Positions 15,008-23,425 of a stretch of DNA of 27,526 nt are shown here, one piece after another. The notes beneath the pieces are model-generated. The model was not told where the DNA came from. It worked only from the letters and a program-made list of their open reading frames with translations, and ran no database searches. The position numbers and the translations under genes are program-made. Source of the stretch: an uncultured Prevotella sp. (GTDB lineage: Bacteria > Bacteroidota > Bacteroidia > Bacteroidales > Bacteroidaceae); contig UQCW01000034.1 of the NCBI GenBank assembly GCA_900539625.1, forward strand, positions 1-27,526, in the 5' to 3' direction. Position 1 is the first letter of the stretch; each line of letters begins with the position of its first letter.

Positions 15008-17041
15008 ATGAAAAAGTTATTTTCCACTCTCACACTCCTTGTGCTGGGCATCACGGCGATGGTGGCACAGGTGACCTTCAGCGTGTCCTATAAGAGGGTT
15101 AGCCCCACTGAACTGGACATTGTCTTCACGGGTAAAATCCCCGCAGGTTGGCACGTCTATTCCACTCACGTGGACGAAGGCGGCCCCACGCCGACCACTT
15201 TCCAGGTCGACAAACTCCAAGGTGCCAAACTCAAAGGCGCACTGGTGGAAGGACCGGGCAAAAAGGTTAAACACGACGAAATGTTTGACATGAACGTGGG
15301 CTCTTTTGCCGGCTCATGCCAGTTCACGCAGCGCGTGGAACTGACAGATAAGAATTACAACATCGAGGCTTACCTCGACTATCAGGCCTGCGGCAACGGC
15401 GCCTGCACCATGGGCAAGGAGGAAGTGCGCAAGAAAGGCACCGACGGCCCATCGGCAGAGGTGGCCAAGAAAGACGAGAAGACAGCCGCAGAGACTGTCC
15501 CCGCCGTTGAAGCCACAGCGGAAGACGGCACGCAAGTGGCCGCCGACACCATGACTGTCTCCGCCGAAATGGCAACCATGCCCACTGACTCCACGCTTCT
15601 GAAAAGCCTTTGGACGCCGGTTGTCAAGGAACTGAAAGACATGGGCGGCGACGAAGCGAGCGTGGCCCAGATGGCCTGGTGGTATATCTTCATACTCGGA
15701 TTCTTGGGCGGACTTGTTGCGCTCTGCACGCCTTGCGTATGGCCCATCATCCCGATGACGGTGAGCTTCTTTCTCAAACGTTCGAAAGACCGTTCCAAGG
15801 GCATCCGCGACGCCATCATCTACGGCATCTCCATCATCGTGATCTACGTGGCGCTCGGCCTCATCATCACCTCCATCTTCGGAGCCAACGCCCTCAACGA
15901 TTTGAGCACCAACGCCGTGTTCAACATCCTCTTCTTCCTGATGCTCCTCGTCTTTGCCGCCAGCTTCTTCGGCGGTTTTGAAATCACGCTGCCCTCATCA
16001 TGGGGTTCGGCTGTTGACAGCAAAGCCGAGCGCACCACGGGCCTCCTGAGCATCTTCCTCATGGCCTTCACGCTCTCATTGGTGAGTTTCTCATGCACAG
16101 GCCCCATCATCGGTTTCCTGCTCGTTGAAGTCAGCACCAGTGGCGGTTCGGCCCTTGCCCCCACTGTCGGCATGTTTGGTTTCGCCCTCGCATTGGCGTT
16201 GCCGTTCACCCTCTTCGCCCTCTTCCCGACGTGGCTCAAGAGTGCGCCCAAGAGCGGCGGTTGGCTCAATGTGGTGAAGGTGACATTGGGTTTCCTTGAA
16301 CTCGCCTTCGCCTTGAAATTCCTCTCCGTGGCCGACTTGGCATACGGCTGGCACCTGCTCGACCGCGAGACGTTCCTCGCCCTCTGGATTGCCATCTTCG
16401 CCCTCCTCGGTTTCTATCTCTTGGGCAAAATCAAATTCCCGCACGATGACGAAGACGAAAACCACGTGAGCGTGCCGCGCTTCTTCATTGCCCTCTGCTC
16501 GCTCTCGTTCGCTATCTACATGGTGCCGGGACTTTGGGGCGCTCCCTGCAAGGCGGTCAGCGCCTTCGCTCCGCCGATGAGCACCCAGGACTTCAACCTC
16601 GACCCTGTGAAGATTGAAGCCAAATTCACCGACTACGACGCTGGCATGGCCTATGCCCGCGAAACGGGACGCCCCGTGTTGGTTGACTTCACTGGTCACG
16701 GTTGTGTCAACTGCCGAAAGATGGAAATGGCCGTTTGGCACGATGCCAAAGTGCGCGACCTGCTCTTGAAGGACTACGTGCTCATTTCGCTCTATGTCGA
16801 CGACAAGACACGCCTGCCAGAGACCATCACCGTGATGGAAAACGGAGAGGAAACGCGCTTGCGCACTGTTGGCGACAAATGGAGCTATTTGCAACGCAGC
16901 AAATTCGGTGCCAATGCCCAGCCGTTCTACGTGGCGCTCAACAACGAAGGCAAGCCTTTGGCTCCAGCCTACACTTTCGACACCAGTGTAGACCACTTCG
17001 TTAAATTCCTCAAAGGCGGCTTGGATAAATACAAGAAATAA
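15008..17041 (+). CDS. dsbD: Thiol:disulfide interchange protein DsbD
   Basis: The 677-residue protein has a signal peptide (1-21) and three modules. The periplasmic N-terminal domain (about 22-145) has the cysteine pair Cys128/Cys133 (YQACGNGACTMG). After an Ala/Glu/Thr-rich linker (150-200), a membrane domain with about eight helices (225-520) carries CTPCVWP (Cys240, Cys243) and SFSCTGP (Cys363). The C-terminal thioredoxin domain (540-677) has the CVNC active site (566-569). DsbD carries electrons from cytoplasmic thioredoxin across the membrane to reduce periplasmic disulfides, for example in cytochrome maturation. The start at 15008 is chosen over an in-frame TTG at 14876 because the signal peptide begins there and the promoter box lies between the two. 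A strong terminator follows. Confidence 0.92.
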   Translation: MKKLFSTLTLLVLGITAMVAQVTFSVSYKRVSPTELDIVFTGKIPAGWHVYSTHVDEGGPTPTTFQVDKLQGAKLKGALVEGPGKKVKHDEMFDMNVGSFAGSCQFTQRVELTDKNYNIEAYLDYQACGNGACTMGKEEVRKKGTDGPSAEVAKKDEKTAAETVPAVEATAEDGTQVAADTMTVSAEMATMPTDSTLLKSLWTPVVKELKDMGGDEASVAQMAWWYIFILGFLGGLVALCTPCVWPIIPMTVSFFLKRSKDRSKGIRDAIIYGISIIVIYVALGLIITSIFGANALNDLSTNAVFNILFFLMLLVFAASFFGGFEITLPSSWGSAVDSKAERTTGLLSIFLMAFTLSLVSFSCTGPIIGFLLVEVSTSGGSALAPTVGMFGFALALALPFTLFALFPTWLKSAPKSGGWLNVVKVTLGFLELAFALKFLSVADLAYGWHLLDRETFLALWIAIFALLGFYLLGKIKFPHDDEDENHVSVPRFFIALCSLSFAIYMVPGLWGAPCKAVSAFAPPMSTQDFNLDPVKIEAKFTDYDAGMAYARETGRPVLVDFTGHGCVNCRKMEMAVWHDAKVRDLLLKDYVLISLYVDDKTRLPETITVMENGEETRLRTVGDKWSYLQRSKFGANAQPFYVALNNEGKPLAPAYTFDTSVDHFVKFLKGGLDKYKK

Positions 17042-17069
17042 AACTTTTTATTTTCCCACCCTATAAAAT

Positions 17070-17109
17070 GGCAGGCGTTCAACATCGTGTTGGACGCCTG
17101 CCTTTTTTT
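17070..17109 (+). terminator. Strong intrinsic terminator after dsbD
   Basis: GGCAGGCGTTCAACA at 17070-17084 pairs with 17088-17102 over 15 positions with a single G-U pair and a three-base loop, followed by seven T residues. It cleanly separates dsbD from the dcw cluster. Confidence 0.9.
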
Positions 17110-17223
17110 CATGTCCCACACCCCAGCAAAGCGCCCTGCCCCGTCTCTCGCGCCAAAGTCCCTCTACCCGTCGGCGAACGCGGGACGAGACGCAACCGAA
17201 TCTGGGACGAGGCACGCTCGCAT

Positions 17224-17255
17224 CTGCTCCCAGATACGCCCGCATCTGGGGGCAG
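17224..17255. repeat. GC-rich hairpin upstream of the dcw cluster
   Basis: CTGCTCCCAGAT at 17224-17235 pairs with ATCTGGGGGCAG at 17244-17255 (one G-U), with an eight-base loop. It lies between two related TCTGGGACG words and lacks a T-tail, so it looks like part of a short intergenic repeat rather than a terminator. Confidence 0.5.
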
Positions 17256-17438
17256 ACACGTCCGTCTCTGGGACGGCGTACGCTGAAAAGTTTTAGGGAA
17301 GGATTGGCGGCGTGGCAGGAAAGAATTGGTGCAAGGGGAGAGCAGATGCGTCCGAGAAAGCGATACGTCTGTAAAAACAATTTTCCCACGACAAGAAAAT
17401 ATCTCGCGACAAAGCGGGTTAATCTGCGTGAAAATATG

Positions 17439-17446
17439 TAATTTTG
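17439..17446 (+). promoter_or_regulatory. Promoter -7 box for the dcw cluster
   Basis: TAATTTTG matches TAnnTTTG, in the AT-rich part of the gap, 251 bases before the rsmH start. The -33 region (around GGTTAA, 17417-17422) is a poor match. It is the only good box in the gap, so it is the likeliest entry point for transcription of rsmH through ftsW. Confidence 0.45.
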
Positions 17447-17697
17447 AAAATTGTTTCGGCCCGTCGGTCCGCTTCATGATAGAAACCGATGCCGAAGCGC
17501 CTCCATGTGGGAAAATGCGGACCTCGAAAGAGGCTGCAAGACGAGCTGTCGTCTCCTTCGCCAGCACCGTCATGTCTGGCCTTTCACTGGCAAACGGCAG
17601 CGATTCTCCGCTGGAAAACGGCACCATTTGAGTGCTTTTCCAGCATTGGCAGCCACGCGTTTCCACAGCATTGCAAAACAAAACCGAACACGATTTT

Positions 17698-18609
17698 ATG
17701 ACAGAACCCGTATACCATGTCCCCGTATTGCTCAAGGAAACGGTGGACGGACTCAACATACAGCCAGGAGGAACCTATGTGGACGTCACCTTCGGCGGCG
17801 GCGGACACAGTCGCGAAATCCTCTCACGACTTTCTGGTAGCGGCCATCTCTTCAGTTTCGACCAAGATGCCGACGCAGAGAAGAATGTGCCAGAAGGACT
17901 GGAGAACTTCACATTCGTGAGAAGCAATTTCCGATTTCTGACCAACTGGATGCGCTATTACGACGTGGAACACGTTGACGGCATCCTGGCCGATCTCGGC
18001 GTGTCGAGCCATCATTTCGACGATGAGGAGCGCGGTTTTTCCTTCCGCTTTGAAGCGCCGCTCGACATGCGCATGAATGAACGCGGCGGAATGACGGCCG
18101 CCGACGTGGTGAACCGCTACGACGAAGAAGCGCTGGCGCGACTGTTCTACCTCTACGGCGAAATGAAAAACAGCCGCAGTCTGGCTTCGGCCATTGTCAA
18201 GAAACGCCAAACCGATACCATCAACACCGTTGAGCAACTCATCAATGTGGTCAAACCGCTCATGGGGCGCGAAAGGGTGAAGAAGGACATGGCAAAGGTG
18301 TTTCAGGCGCTGCGCATTGAGGTGAACCACGAGATGGACGCGCTGCAGGAAATGCTGGAAGCGGCACTGCGCGTGTTACGCCCCGGCGGACGCCTAACGG
18401 TGCTTACCTACCACTCGCTCGAAGATCGTATGGTCAAAAACTTCATGCGGGCGGGAAACATCGAGGGGAAGGTGGAGCAGGATTTCTTTGGCAACCGCTT
18501 GAGCCCCATGCGCCCTGTCAATAACAAGGTGATTGTGCCGACGGCAGAGGAACAGGAGAGAAACCCCCGCAGCCGCAGTGCAAAGCTCCGCATTGCCGAA
18601 AAGGTGTGA
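17698..18609 (+). CDS. rsmH: 16S rRNA (cytosine(1402)-N(4))-methyltransferase RsmH
   Basis: The 303-residue protein (older name MraW) starts HVPVLLKETVDGL and has the SAM-binding motif DVTFGGGGHS (29-38), the family signature with MRMNERGG near 123, and TYHSLEDRMVKNF in the C-terminal part. It methylates N4 of C1402 in the 16S rRNA decoding centre. The length is typical. The start at 17698 is used because family members begin a few residues before the HVPVL strand; the in-frame extension to 17632 has no family similarity. It is the first gene of the dcw cluster here and lacks an adjacent mraZ. The gap to the next gene is 87 bases. Confidence 0.95.
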   Translation: MTEPVYHVPVLLKETVDGLNIQPGGTYVDVTFGGGGHSREILSRLSGSGHLFSFDQDADAEKNVPEGLENFTFVRSNFRFLTNWMRYYDVEHVDGILADLGVSSHHFDDEERGFSFRFEAPLDMRMNERGGMTAADVVNRYDEEALARLFYLYGEMKNSRSLASAIVKKRQTDTINTVEQLINVVKPLMGRERVKKDMAKVFQALRIEVNHEMDALQEMLEAALRVLRPGGRLTVLTYHSLEDRMVKNFMRAGNIEGKVEQDFFGNRLSPMRPVNNKVIVPTAEEQERNPRSRSAKLRIAEKV

Positions 18610-18696
18610 CGCGCGAAATGGTGCATCAACGCCGCTTCAATCCAATACAGGCACCTACTTACCATTACAATAAATCAAAGTAGTAGACACGAACAG

Positions 18697-19359
18697 ATGA
18701 AGAAAGACGAATCGAACAACAATTCCCGTGGGGAGGCTTTCAACGAGATGCTGAGACGCGCCATGAAAGGCAGCGGACAGGAAAATGCCGAGAGCTCGCC
18801 TGCCAACGAGCAAACGGACGATAAACCGGCTTTCGCCGAGCCGATTTACAGGGCTGACGAAATAGACGAGGCCGACGAGCCGCTGCCGTCCAAGGGTAAG
18901 AAAGCGAAACACGGCAAAGAAGATGAGGCCAAAGACGAGGCCGCAGAGAGGAAAGAAAAGAAGAAGCGGAAGAAGGAAGACAAGAAAGAACGCGCACGCC
19001 GCGCCTTCCGGCATTTCGCCGACGAAGACGAGGATTTCGACATTTCGCTGCGCAGCCTGCTCGGCGGCGACATCTTCGGCAGCAAGCGCTTTCGGCGCCA
19101 GATTGGCTATTTCATCCTGCTTTGCGTTTTGGCCATCATCTACATCAGCAACCGCTATGCCTACCAGCGCGAGGAAATCCGCCGCGAAGACCTCAGCAAG
19201 CAGCTCAACGACCGCAAATTTAAGGCGCTCACCATCTCCAGCGAACTGACGGAATATTCCATGCGCAGCAGTGTGGAAGAGAACCTGAGCGACACCACGT
19301 TGCGCACGTCAACGAAATCTTCCTATTATCTGCCTGTCGACAGCGTTGAAGAGGATTAA
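18697..19359 (+). CDS. ftsL: FtsL-like cell division protein with long charged N-terminus
   Basis: The 220-residue protein has a C-terminal core (about 115-220) of the Bacteroidetes FtsL type: SLRSLLGGDIFGSKRFRRQ, one membrane helix (136-151, IGYFILLCVLAIIYIS), then NRY and a periplasmic coiled coil with SSELTEYSMRSSV. FtsL bridges FtsB/FtsQ and FtsW-FtsI at the septum. The first 115 residues are a hydrophilic cytoplasmic extension rich in Lys, Glu and Asp (KEKKKRKKEDKKERARR at 86-102, then DEDEDFD). Bacteroidetes FtsL proteins that I know of are usually near 110-120 residues, so this is almost double. The position between rsmH and ftsI supports the call. Confidence 0.85.
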   Translation: MKKDESNNNSRGEAFNEMLRRAMKGSGQENAESSPANEQTDDKPAFAEPIYRADEIDEADEPLPSKGKKAKHGKEDEAKDEAAERKEKKKRKKEDKKERARRAFRHFADEDEDFDISLRSLLGGDIFGSKRFRRQIGYFILLCVLAIIYISNRYAYQREEIRREDLSKQLNDRKFKALTISSELTEYSMRSSVEENLSDTTLRTSTKSSYYLPVDSVEED

Positions 19360-19396
19360 AACATAAGCAATAACCAAACTTTAGAGGTAAAAAGAC

Positions 19397-21811
19397 ATGA
19401 ACTTTCAAAGCAAAAAAACCATGCCACGCTATTTTCTCGTGGTGCTCATGCTGACGCTTGCTGGCGTTTCAGCCGTATGCAAATCTGTATATATCATGAC
19501 GGTCGAACGCGAACGCTGGATGACCATGGGGAAAATACCAGTTAAACTCGGCCGCCCGCTCTATGCCAAGCGCGGAAACATTTTGGCGGCCAACGGCGAA
19601 ATCCTGGCGGCCTCACTGCCAGAATATGAATTGCGCCTCGACTATATGTCGTCGGAGAAAGACACGGCCATCCGCCGCAGAGACCAATACCGCCGCGACA
19701 CGGCGCTCTACAACAACATCAACGCCATCTGCGAGGGGATGCACCGGATTTTCCCAGACATCATTCCCGAAAAACTCAAGGCGCACTTGCTTGAAGGACG
19801 CAAGAAGAAGAGCAAATATTGGCCGGTGTACGTGAAAGAAGTGACGACACTGCCTTTGAAGAAACGCGAAAACCGCATCATCTCTTATATCGACTATACG
19901 GAGGTGAAGAAATTGCCGCTCTTCAAATATACGTCGAGCCTCAACCCCATTAAAATCGACATGCGCACGCGGCCTTACGGCGACCTGGCAAACTGCACCG
20001 TCGGCAAATTCAAAGACACGCCGCGCTATGGTTTGGAACTCTCGTTTGATTCTGTGCTCAGAGGACGCGATGGCGAATACCACTACCAAAAGGTGATGAA
20101 CCGCGGTCTGCCCATCATCGACCGCCCCGTGGAGGACGGATGTGACGTGCAGACAACGCTCGACGTCAACATGCAGCAGATTGTTGAGCGGGCATTGGAA
20201 GAGAAACTCTCTGAAATCGACGCCGTGTCGGGCGTTTGCATCCTCATGGAGGTGGCAACGGGCGACATCAAGGCGATGTCGAGCCTCTCACGCCACAAAG
20301 ACGGCACCTACCACGAAGACCGCGCCCTGGCCGTGACGGACCTCTACGAACCAGGCTCTGTGTTCAAGCCGCAGTCGTTCCTCGTTGGGTTTGACGACGG
20401 ACTGATTAAAATCACCGACCAGGTGGACATCGCTGGCGGCATCTACAACTTCGGAAACCGCAAGATGAAGGACCACAACTGGCGCTCAGGAGGCTACGGC
20501 GTCTTGACGGCTGAAGACATCATCGGCAAATCCTCCAACGTGGGCGTCAGTGTGCTCGTCAACCGCGCCTACCACGACAACCCGCGTAAGTTTGTCGACG
20601 GCCTGTACCGCATCGGCTCGGCCGAAGACCTCAAAATCCCCATTCCGGGATATATGAAACCGCGCATCCGCCGCCCAGGCGAAGGCGCCTACTGGTCGGC
20701 CACCACACTGCCCTGGATGAGCATTGGATATGAAACGCAAATCACGCCGATCAACACGCTCAACTTCTACAACGGCATTGCCAACAACGGACGCATGGTG
20801 CGCCCGCGCATCGTCAAGGCCATCTTGAGAAACGGCGAAGTGGTGAAGGAATTTCCCGTGGAGGTGCTCCGCGAACACATGGCGAAGGACGAGGCTGTGC
20901 GCGACGTGCAGAAATGTCTGCGCAATGTGACAACGGTCGGCGTGGGCAAGCCCGCGGCTTCCAAACTCTTCCCTGTGGCCGGAAAAACAGGTACGGCACA
21001 GATTTGGACGGGAGGAGGGAAAACCTCAGAATATTTCATTACCTTTGCGGGATACTTCCCGTATGACAAACCGCTCTATTCCTGCATCGTCTGCATCCGC
21101 AAACCGGCGCCGGCCTCAGGCGGTGGCATGTGTGGCCCGGTGTTCCGCAAAGTGGCCGAGTCGGTCATGGCACGCAACCACGTGAACGACTACACCGCTG
21201 CCCGCGACACGACACACGAACACTCAACAGTGTGTCTCAACGGCAATATGACGGTGACGACGCGCCTCTTTGACATGGTGGGACTGCCAACCAACGGGGA
21301 GTTTGCCAACAACGGACAAACGGTTTGGGGCAGCGTACACCGCGTGGACAACAAAATGGAATATACTCGAACAACGGAGCAGACCGACGTGATGCCTGAC
21401 GTGGTGGGGTACGGACTGCGCGACGCTGTCTGCCGTCTTGAAGCGCTCGGACTGCGCGTGAGATGTAAGGGCATGGGGCGCGTAAAACTGCAAAGTCTGG
21501 GCGCGGGACATCCCATCAAACACGGAGAAACTGTGACGCTGACGCTCGACACGGAGCATAAGCGAACGGTTGCCCGACACACCCAACCTGCTCCAGCGGC
21601 GCAGCCGGCACAACCTTCGGAACCGACCCACGAGGAGAACGCCACGGCGGAAAACAAACCGGAAAAGAAACCGGAGGCCAAGCCGGAAAGGAAATCTGAA
21701 AAGAAACCTGCCGCCGCCGAAAAACGCAAGGAGAAACCGCAGCCAAGCAAAAAGCCAACGGCGGAAAAGCCCAAGGCCACGGCTGCAAAAGACAAGAAAA
21801 AGAAAGCTTGA
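19397..21811 (+). CDS. ftsI: Penicillin-binding protein FtsI (PBP3-type) with PASTA domain
   Basis: The 804-residue class B transpeptidase has an N-terminal membrane helix (about 11-33) and a dimerisation/pedestal region (about 50-245). The transpeptidase domain has SVFK (catalytic Ser321, Lys324), SSN (379-381) and KTGT (530-533). One PASTA domain follows (about 664-718, VMPDVVGYGLRDAV). FtsI cross-links septal peptidoglycan with FtsW as its glycosyltransferase partner. The last 85 residues (720-804) are a Lys, Pro, Glu and Ala-rich tail of KPEKKPEAKPE type ending KKKKA; it lies in the periplasm and is unusual, because family members generally stop soon after PASTA. It starts 37 bases after ftsL. 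Confidence 0.93.
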   Translation: MNFQSKKTMPRYFLVVLMLTLAGVSAVCKSVYIMTVERERWMTMGKIPVKLGRPLYAKRGNILAANGEILAASLPEYELRLDYMSSEKDTAIRRRDQYRRDTALYNNINAICEGMHRIFPDIIPEKLKAHLLEGRKKKSKYWPVYVKEVTTLPLKKRENRIISYIDYTEVKKLPLFKYTSSLNPIKIDMRTRPYGDLANCTVGKFKDTPRYGLELSFDSVLRGRDGEYHYQKVMNRGLPIIDRPVEDGCDVQTTLDVNMQQIVERALEEKLSEIDAVSGVCILMEVATGDIKAMSSLSRHKDGTYHEDRALAVTDLYEPGSVFKPQSFLVGFDDGLIKITDQVDIAGGIYNFGNRKMKDHNWRSGGYGVLTAEDIIGKSSNVGVSVLVNRAYHDNPRKFVDGLYRIGSAEDLKIPIPGYMKPRIRRPGEGAYWSATTLPWMSIGYETQITPINTLNFYNGIANNGRMVRPRIVKAILRNGEVVKEFPVEVLREHMAKDEAVRDVQKCLRNVTTVGVGKPAASKLFPVAGKTGTAQIWTGGGKTSEYFITFAGYFPYDKPLYSCIVCIRKPAPASGGGMCGPVFRKVAESVMARNHVNDYTAARDTTHEHSTVCLNGNMTVTTRLFDMVGLPTNGEFANNGQTVWGSVHRVDNKMEYTRTTEQTDVMPDVVGYGLRDAVCRLEALGLRVRCKGMGRVKLQSLGAGHPIKHGETVTLTLDTEHKRTVARHTQPAPAAQPAQPSEPTHEENATAENKPEKKPEAKPERKSEKKPAAAEKRKEKPQPSKKPTAEKPKATAAKDKKKKA

Positions 21812-21890
21812 ACCGCGGAGGAAGCCTGCGGCCTAAGGAATGGTCTGGCAGCCGATGCCGGTTCAAGTCAAACACATAGAGAAATACCAC

Positions 21891-23348
21891 ATGATATTAT
21901 CAGACGTATTGAAAAAAGTGAAACCGCTGGAAGTTGGCGGTTCGCTTGAAGAGAACATCTCAGGCGTGAACATGGATTCCCGCCTGGTAAAGCCGGGCGA
22001 CTTATTTGTTGCCGTCAAAGGCACGCAGGCCGACGGCCATGCCTTCATCGGCAAAGCGCTTGAAAACGGTGCCAAAGCGATTTTGGTGAGTGAGCCCATC
22101 CCAGCGGAGCGTCCAGAAGGCGTCACCTTTGTTCGCGTGGCCGACACGGAAGACGCTGTCGGGAAAGTGGCCACCCAGTTTTATGGCGATCCGAGCAGCC
22201 ACCTGACGCTCGTCGGCGTGACTGGCACCAACGGAAAGACCACCATCGCGACGCTGCTCTACGACATGTTCCGCAAATTCGGCTACAAATGCGGCCTCTG
22301 CTCCACTGTCTGCAACTACATCGACGGCGAAGCTGTCCCGACGGAACACACCACGCCCGACCCCATCACCCTCAACCGCCTGCTCGGCGATATGGTGGCG
22401 GCTGGATGCAGCTATGCTTTCATGGAATGCAGCTCGCATGCCATCCATCAGAAGCGCATCGGTGGCTTGAAGTTCAAAGGGGCGCTCTTCACCAATTTGA
22501 CGCGCGACCACCTTGACTATCACAAGACGTTTGAAAACTACCGCGACGCCAAGAAAGCGTTCTTCGACAACCTCAGCGCCGACGCCTTTGCCATCACCAA
22601 TGCCGACGACAAAAACGGCATGGTTATGGTGCAGAACACGGCCGCAACGGTGAAGACGTATTCTACCAGAACGGCAGCCGACTTCAAGGGACGCATTCTT
22701 GAAGAGAGCATCGAAGGCATGTTGCTTAACATCGACGGACAGGAAGTGAGCGTACGCTTCGTGGGACGCTTCAACGTGTCAAACCTTCTGGCGGTCTATG
22801 GGGCGGCCATCTGCCTCGGACACGAGCCAACGGAGGTGTTGCGAGTGCTCTCCGAACTGCATCCTGTCAACGGCCGCTTTGAGGCCATCCGCTCGCCAAA
22901 GGGCTTCAGCGCAGTCATCGACTATGCCCACACGCCCGATGCCCTGGCCAACGTGTTGTCGGCCATCAACGACATTGTCAAAGGAAATGGGCAGGTCATC
23001 ACCGTCTGCGGAGCGGGCGGCAACCGCGACAAGGGAAAACGGCCGCTCATGGCACGCGAAGCTGCCAACGGCAGTGACCGCGTGATCATCACGAGCGACA
23101 ACCCGCGCTTCGAAGAACCTCAAGACATCATCAACGACATGCTGGTGGGACTCGACGAGGAACAGAAAAAGAAGGTGATCAGCATCGTTGACCGACGCGA
23201 AGCCATCCGCGCCGCCGCCATGATGGCGCAGAAGGGCGACGTGATTCTCGTGGCTGGAAAGGGACATGAACCTTACCAAGACGTGAAAGGCGTGAAACAC
23301 CATTTCGACGACCACGAAGAAGTGCGTGCCGCCTTCGGCATTGAATAA
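21891..23348 (+). CDS. murE: UDP-MurNAc-tripeptide synthetase MurE
   Basis: The 485-residue Mur ligase has an N-terminal UDP-binding domain (GVNMDSRLVKPGDLFVA at 25-41), the ATP loop TGTNGKTT (111-118) and a C-terminal domain with DNPR (403-406) and GKGHE (457-461). DNPR is the marker for adding meso-diaminopimelate as the third residue of the peptide stem. The start at 21891 is chosen because homologues begin MxLxxLL a few residues before this point; an in-frame ATG at 21840 adds 17 residues without family similarity. It lies 79 bases after ftsI in the dcw cluster. It acts in the cytoplasm. Confidence 0.95.
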   Translation: MILSDVLKKVKPLEVGGSLEENISGVNMDSRLVKPGDLFVAVKGTQADGHAFIGKALENGAKAILVSEPIPAERPEGVTFVRVADTEDAVGKVATQFYGDPSSHLTLVGVTGTNGKTTIATLLYDMFRKFGYKCGLCSTVCNYIDGEAVPTEHTTPDPITLNRLLGDMVAAGCSYAFMECSSHAIHQKRIGGLKFKGALFTNLTRDHLDYHKTFENYRDAKKAFFDNLSADAFAITNADDKNGMVMVQNTAATVKTYSTRTAADFKGRILEESIEGMLLNIDGQEVSVRFVGRFNVSNLLAVYGAAICLGHEPTEVLRVLSELHPVNGRFEAIRSPKGFSAVIDYAHTPDALANVLSAINDIVKGNGQVITVCGAGGNRDKGKRPLMAREAANGSDRVIITSDNPRFEEPQDIINDMLVGLDEEQKKKVISIVDRREAIRAAAMMAQKGDVILVAGKGHEPYQDVKGVKHHFDDHEEVRAAFGIE

Positions 23349-23425
23349 CGACAGAGCGACGGCGTAAGCATAAGCCCCATTTAGTAATGGTACCACACTA
23401 CTTACCATTGTAAACCAACCGAATA

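Larger units (their letters stand above)
17110..17697. other. Gene-free stretch upstream of rsmH
   Basis: There is no credible protein gene in these 588 bases, and no MraZ-like sequence was recognised where mraZ usually lies. The left part is GC-rich with related words: TCTGGGACGAGGCACGCTCG at 17201-17220 resembles 17267-17286 (about 15 of 20). A 12-bp hairpin (17224-17235 against 17244-17255, one G-U) lies between them. The middle turns AT-rich near a promoter box at 17439. The right part (17447-17697) would be a roughly 250-nt leader for rsmH, with the words GGCAAACGGCAGCGATTC and CTGGAAAACGGC near 17588-17622 showing partial self-similarity. Confidence 0.55.

Noticed and set aside
18655..23409. 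Exact 12-bp repeat CTACTTACCATT at 18655-18666 and 23398-23409, upstream of ftsL and mraY
   Set aside because: Exact 12-mers are expected by chance many times in a window this size, and nothing else around the two copies is conserved.
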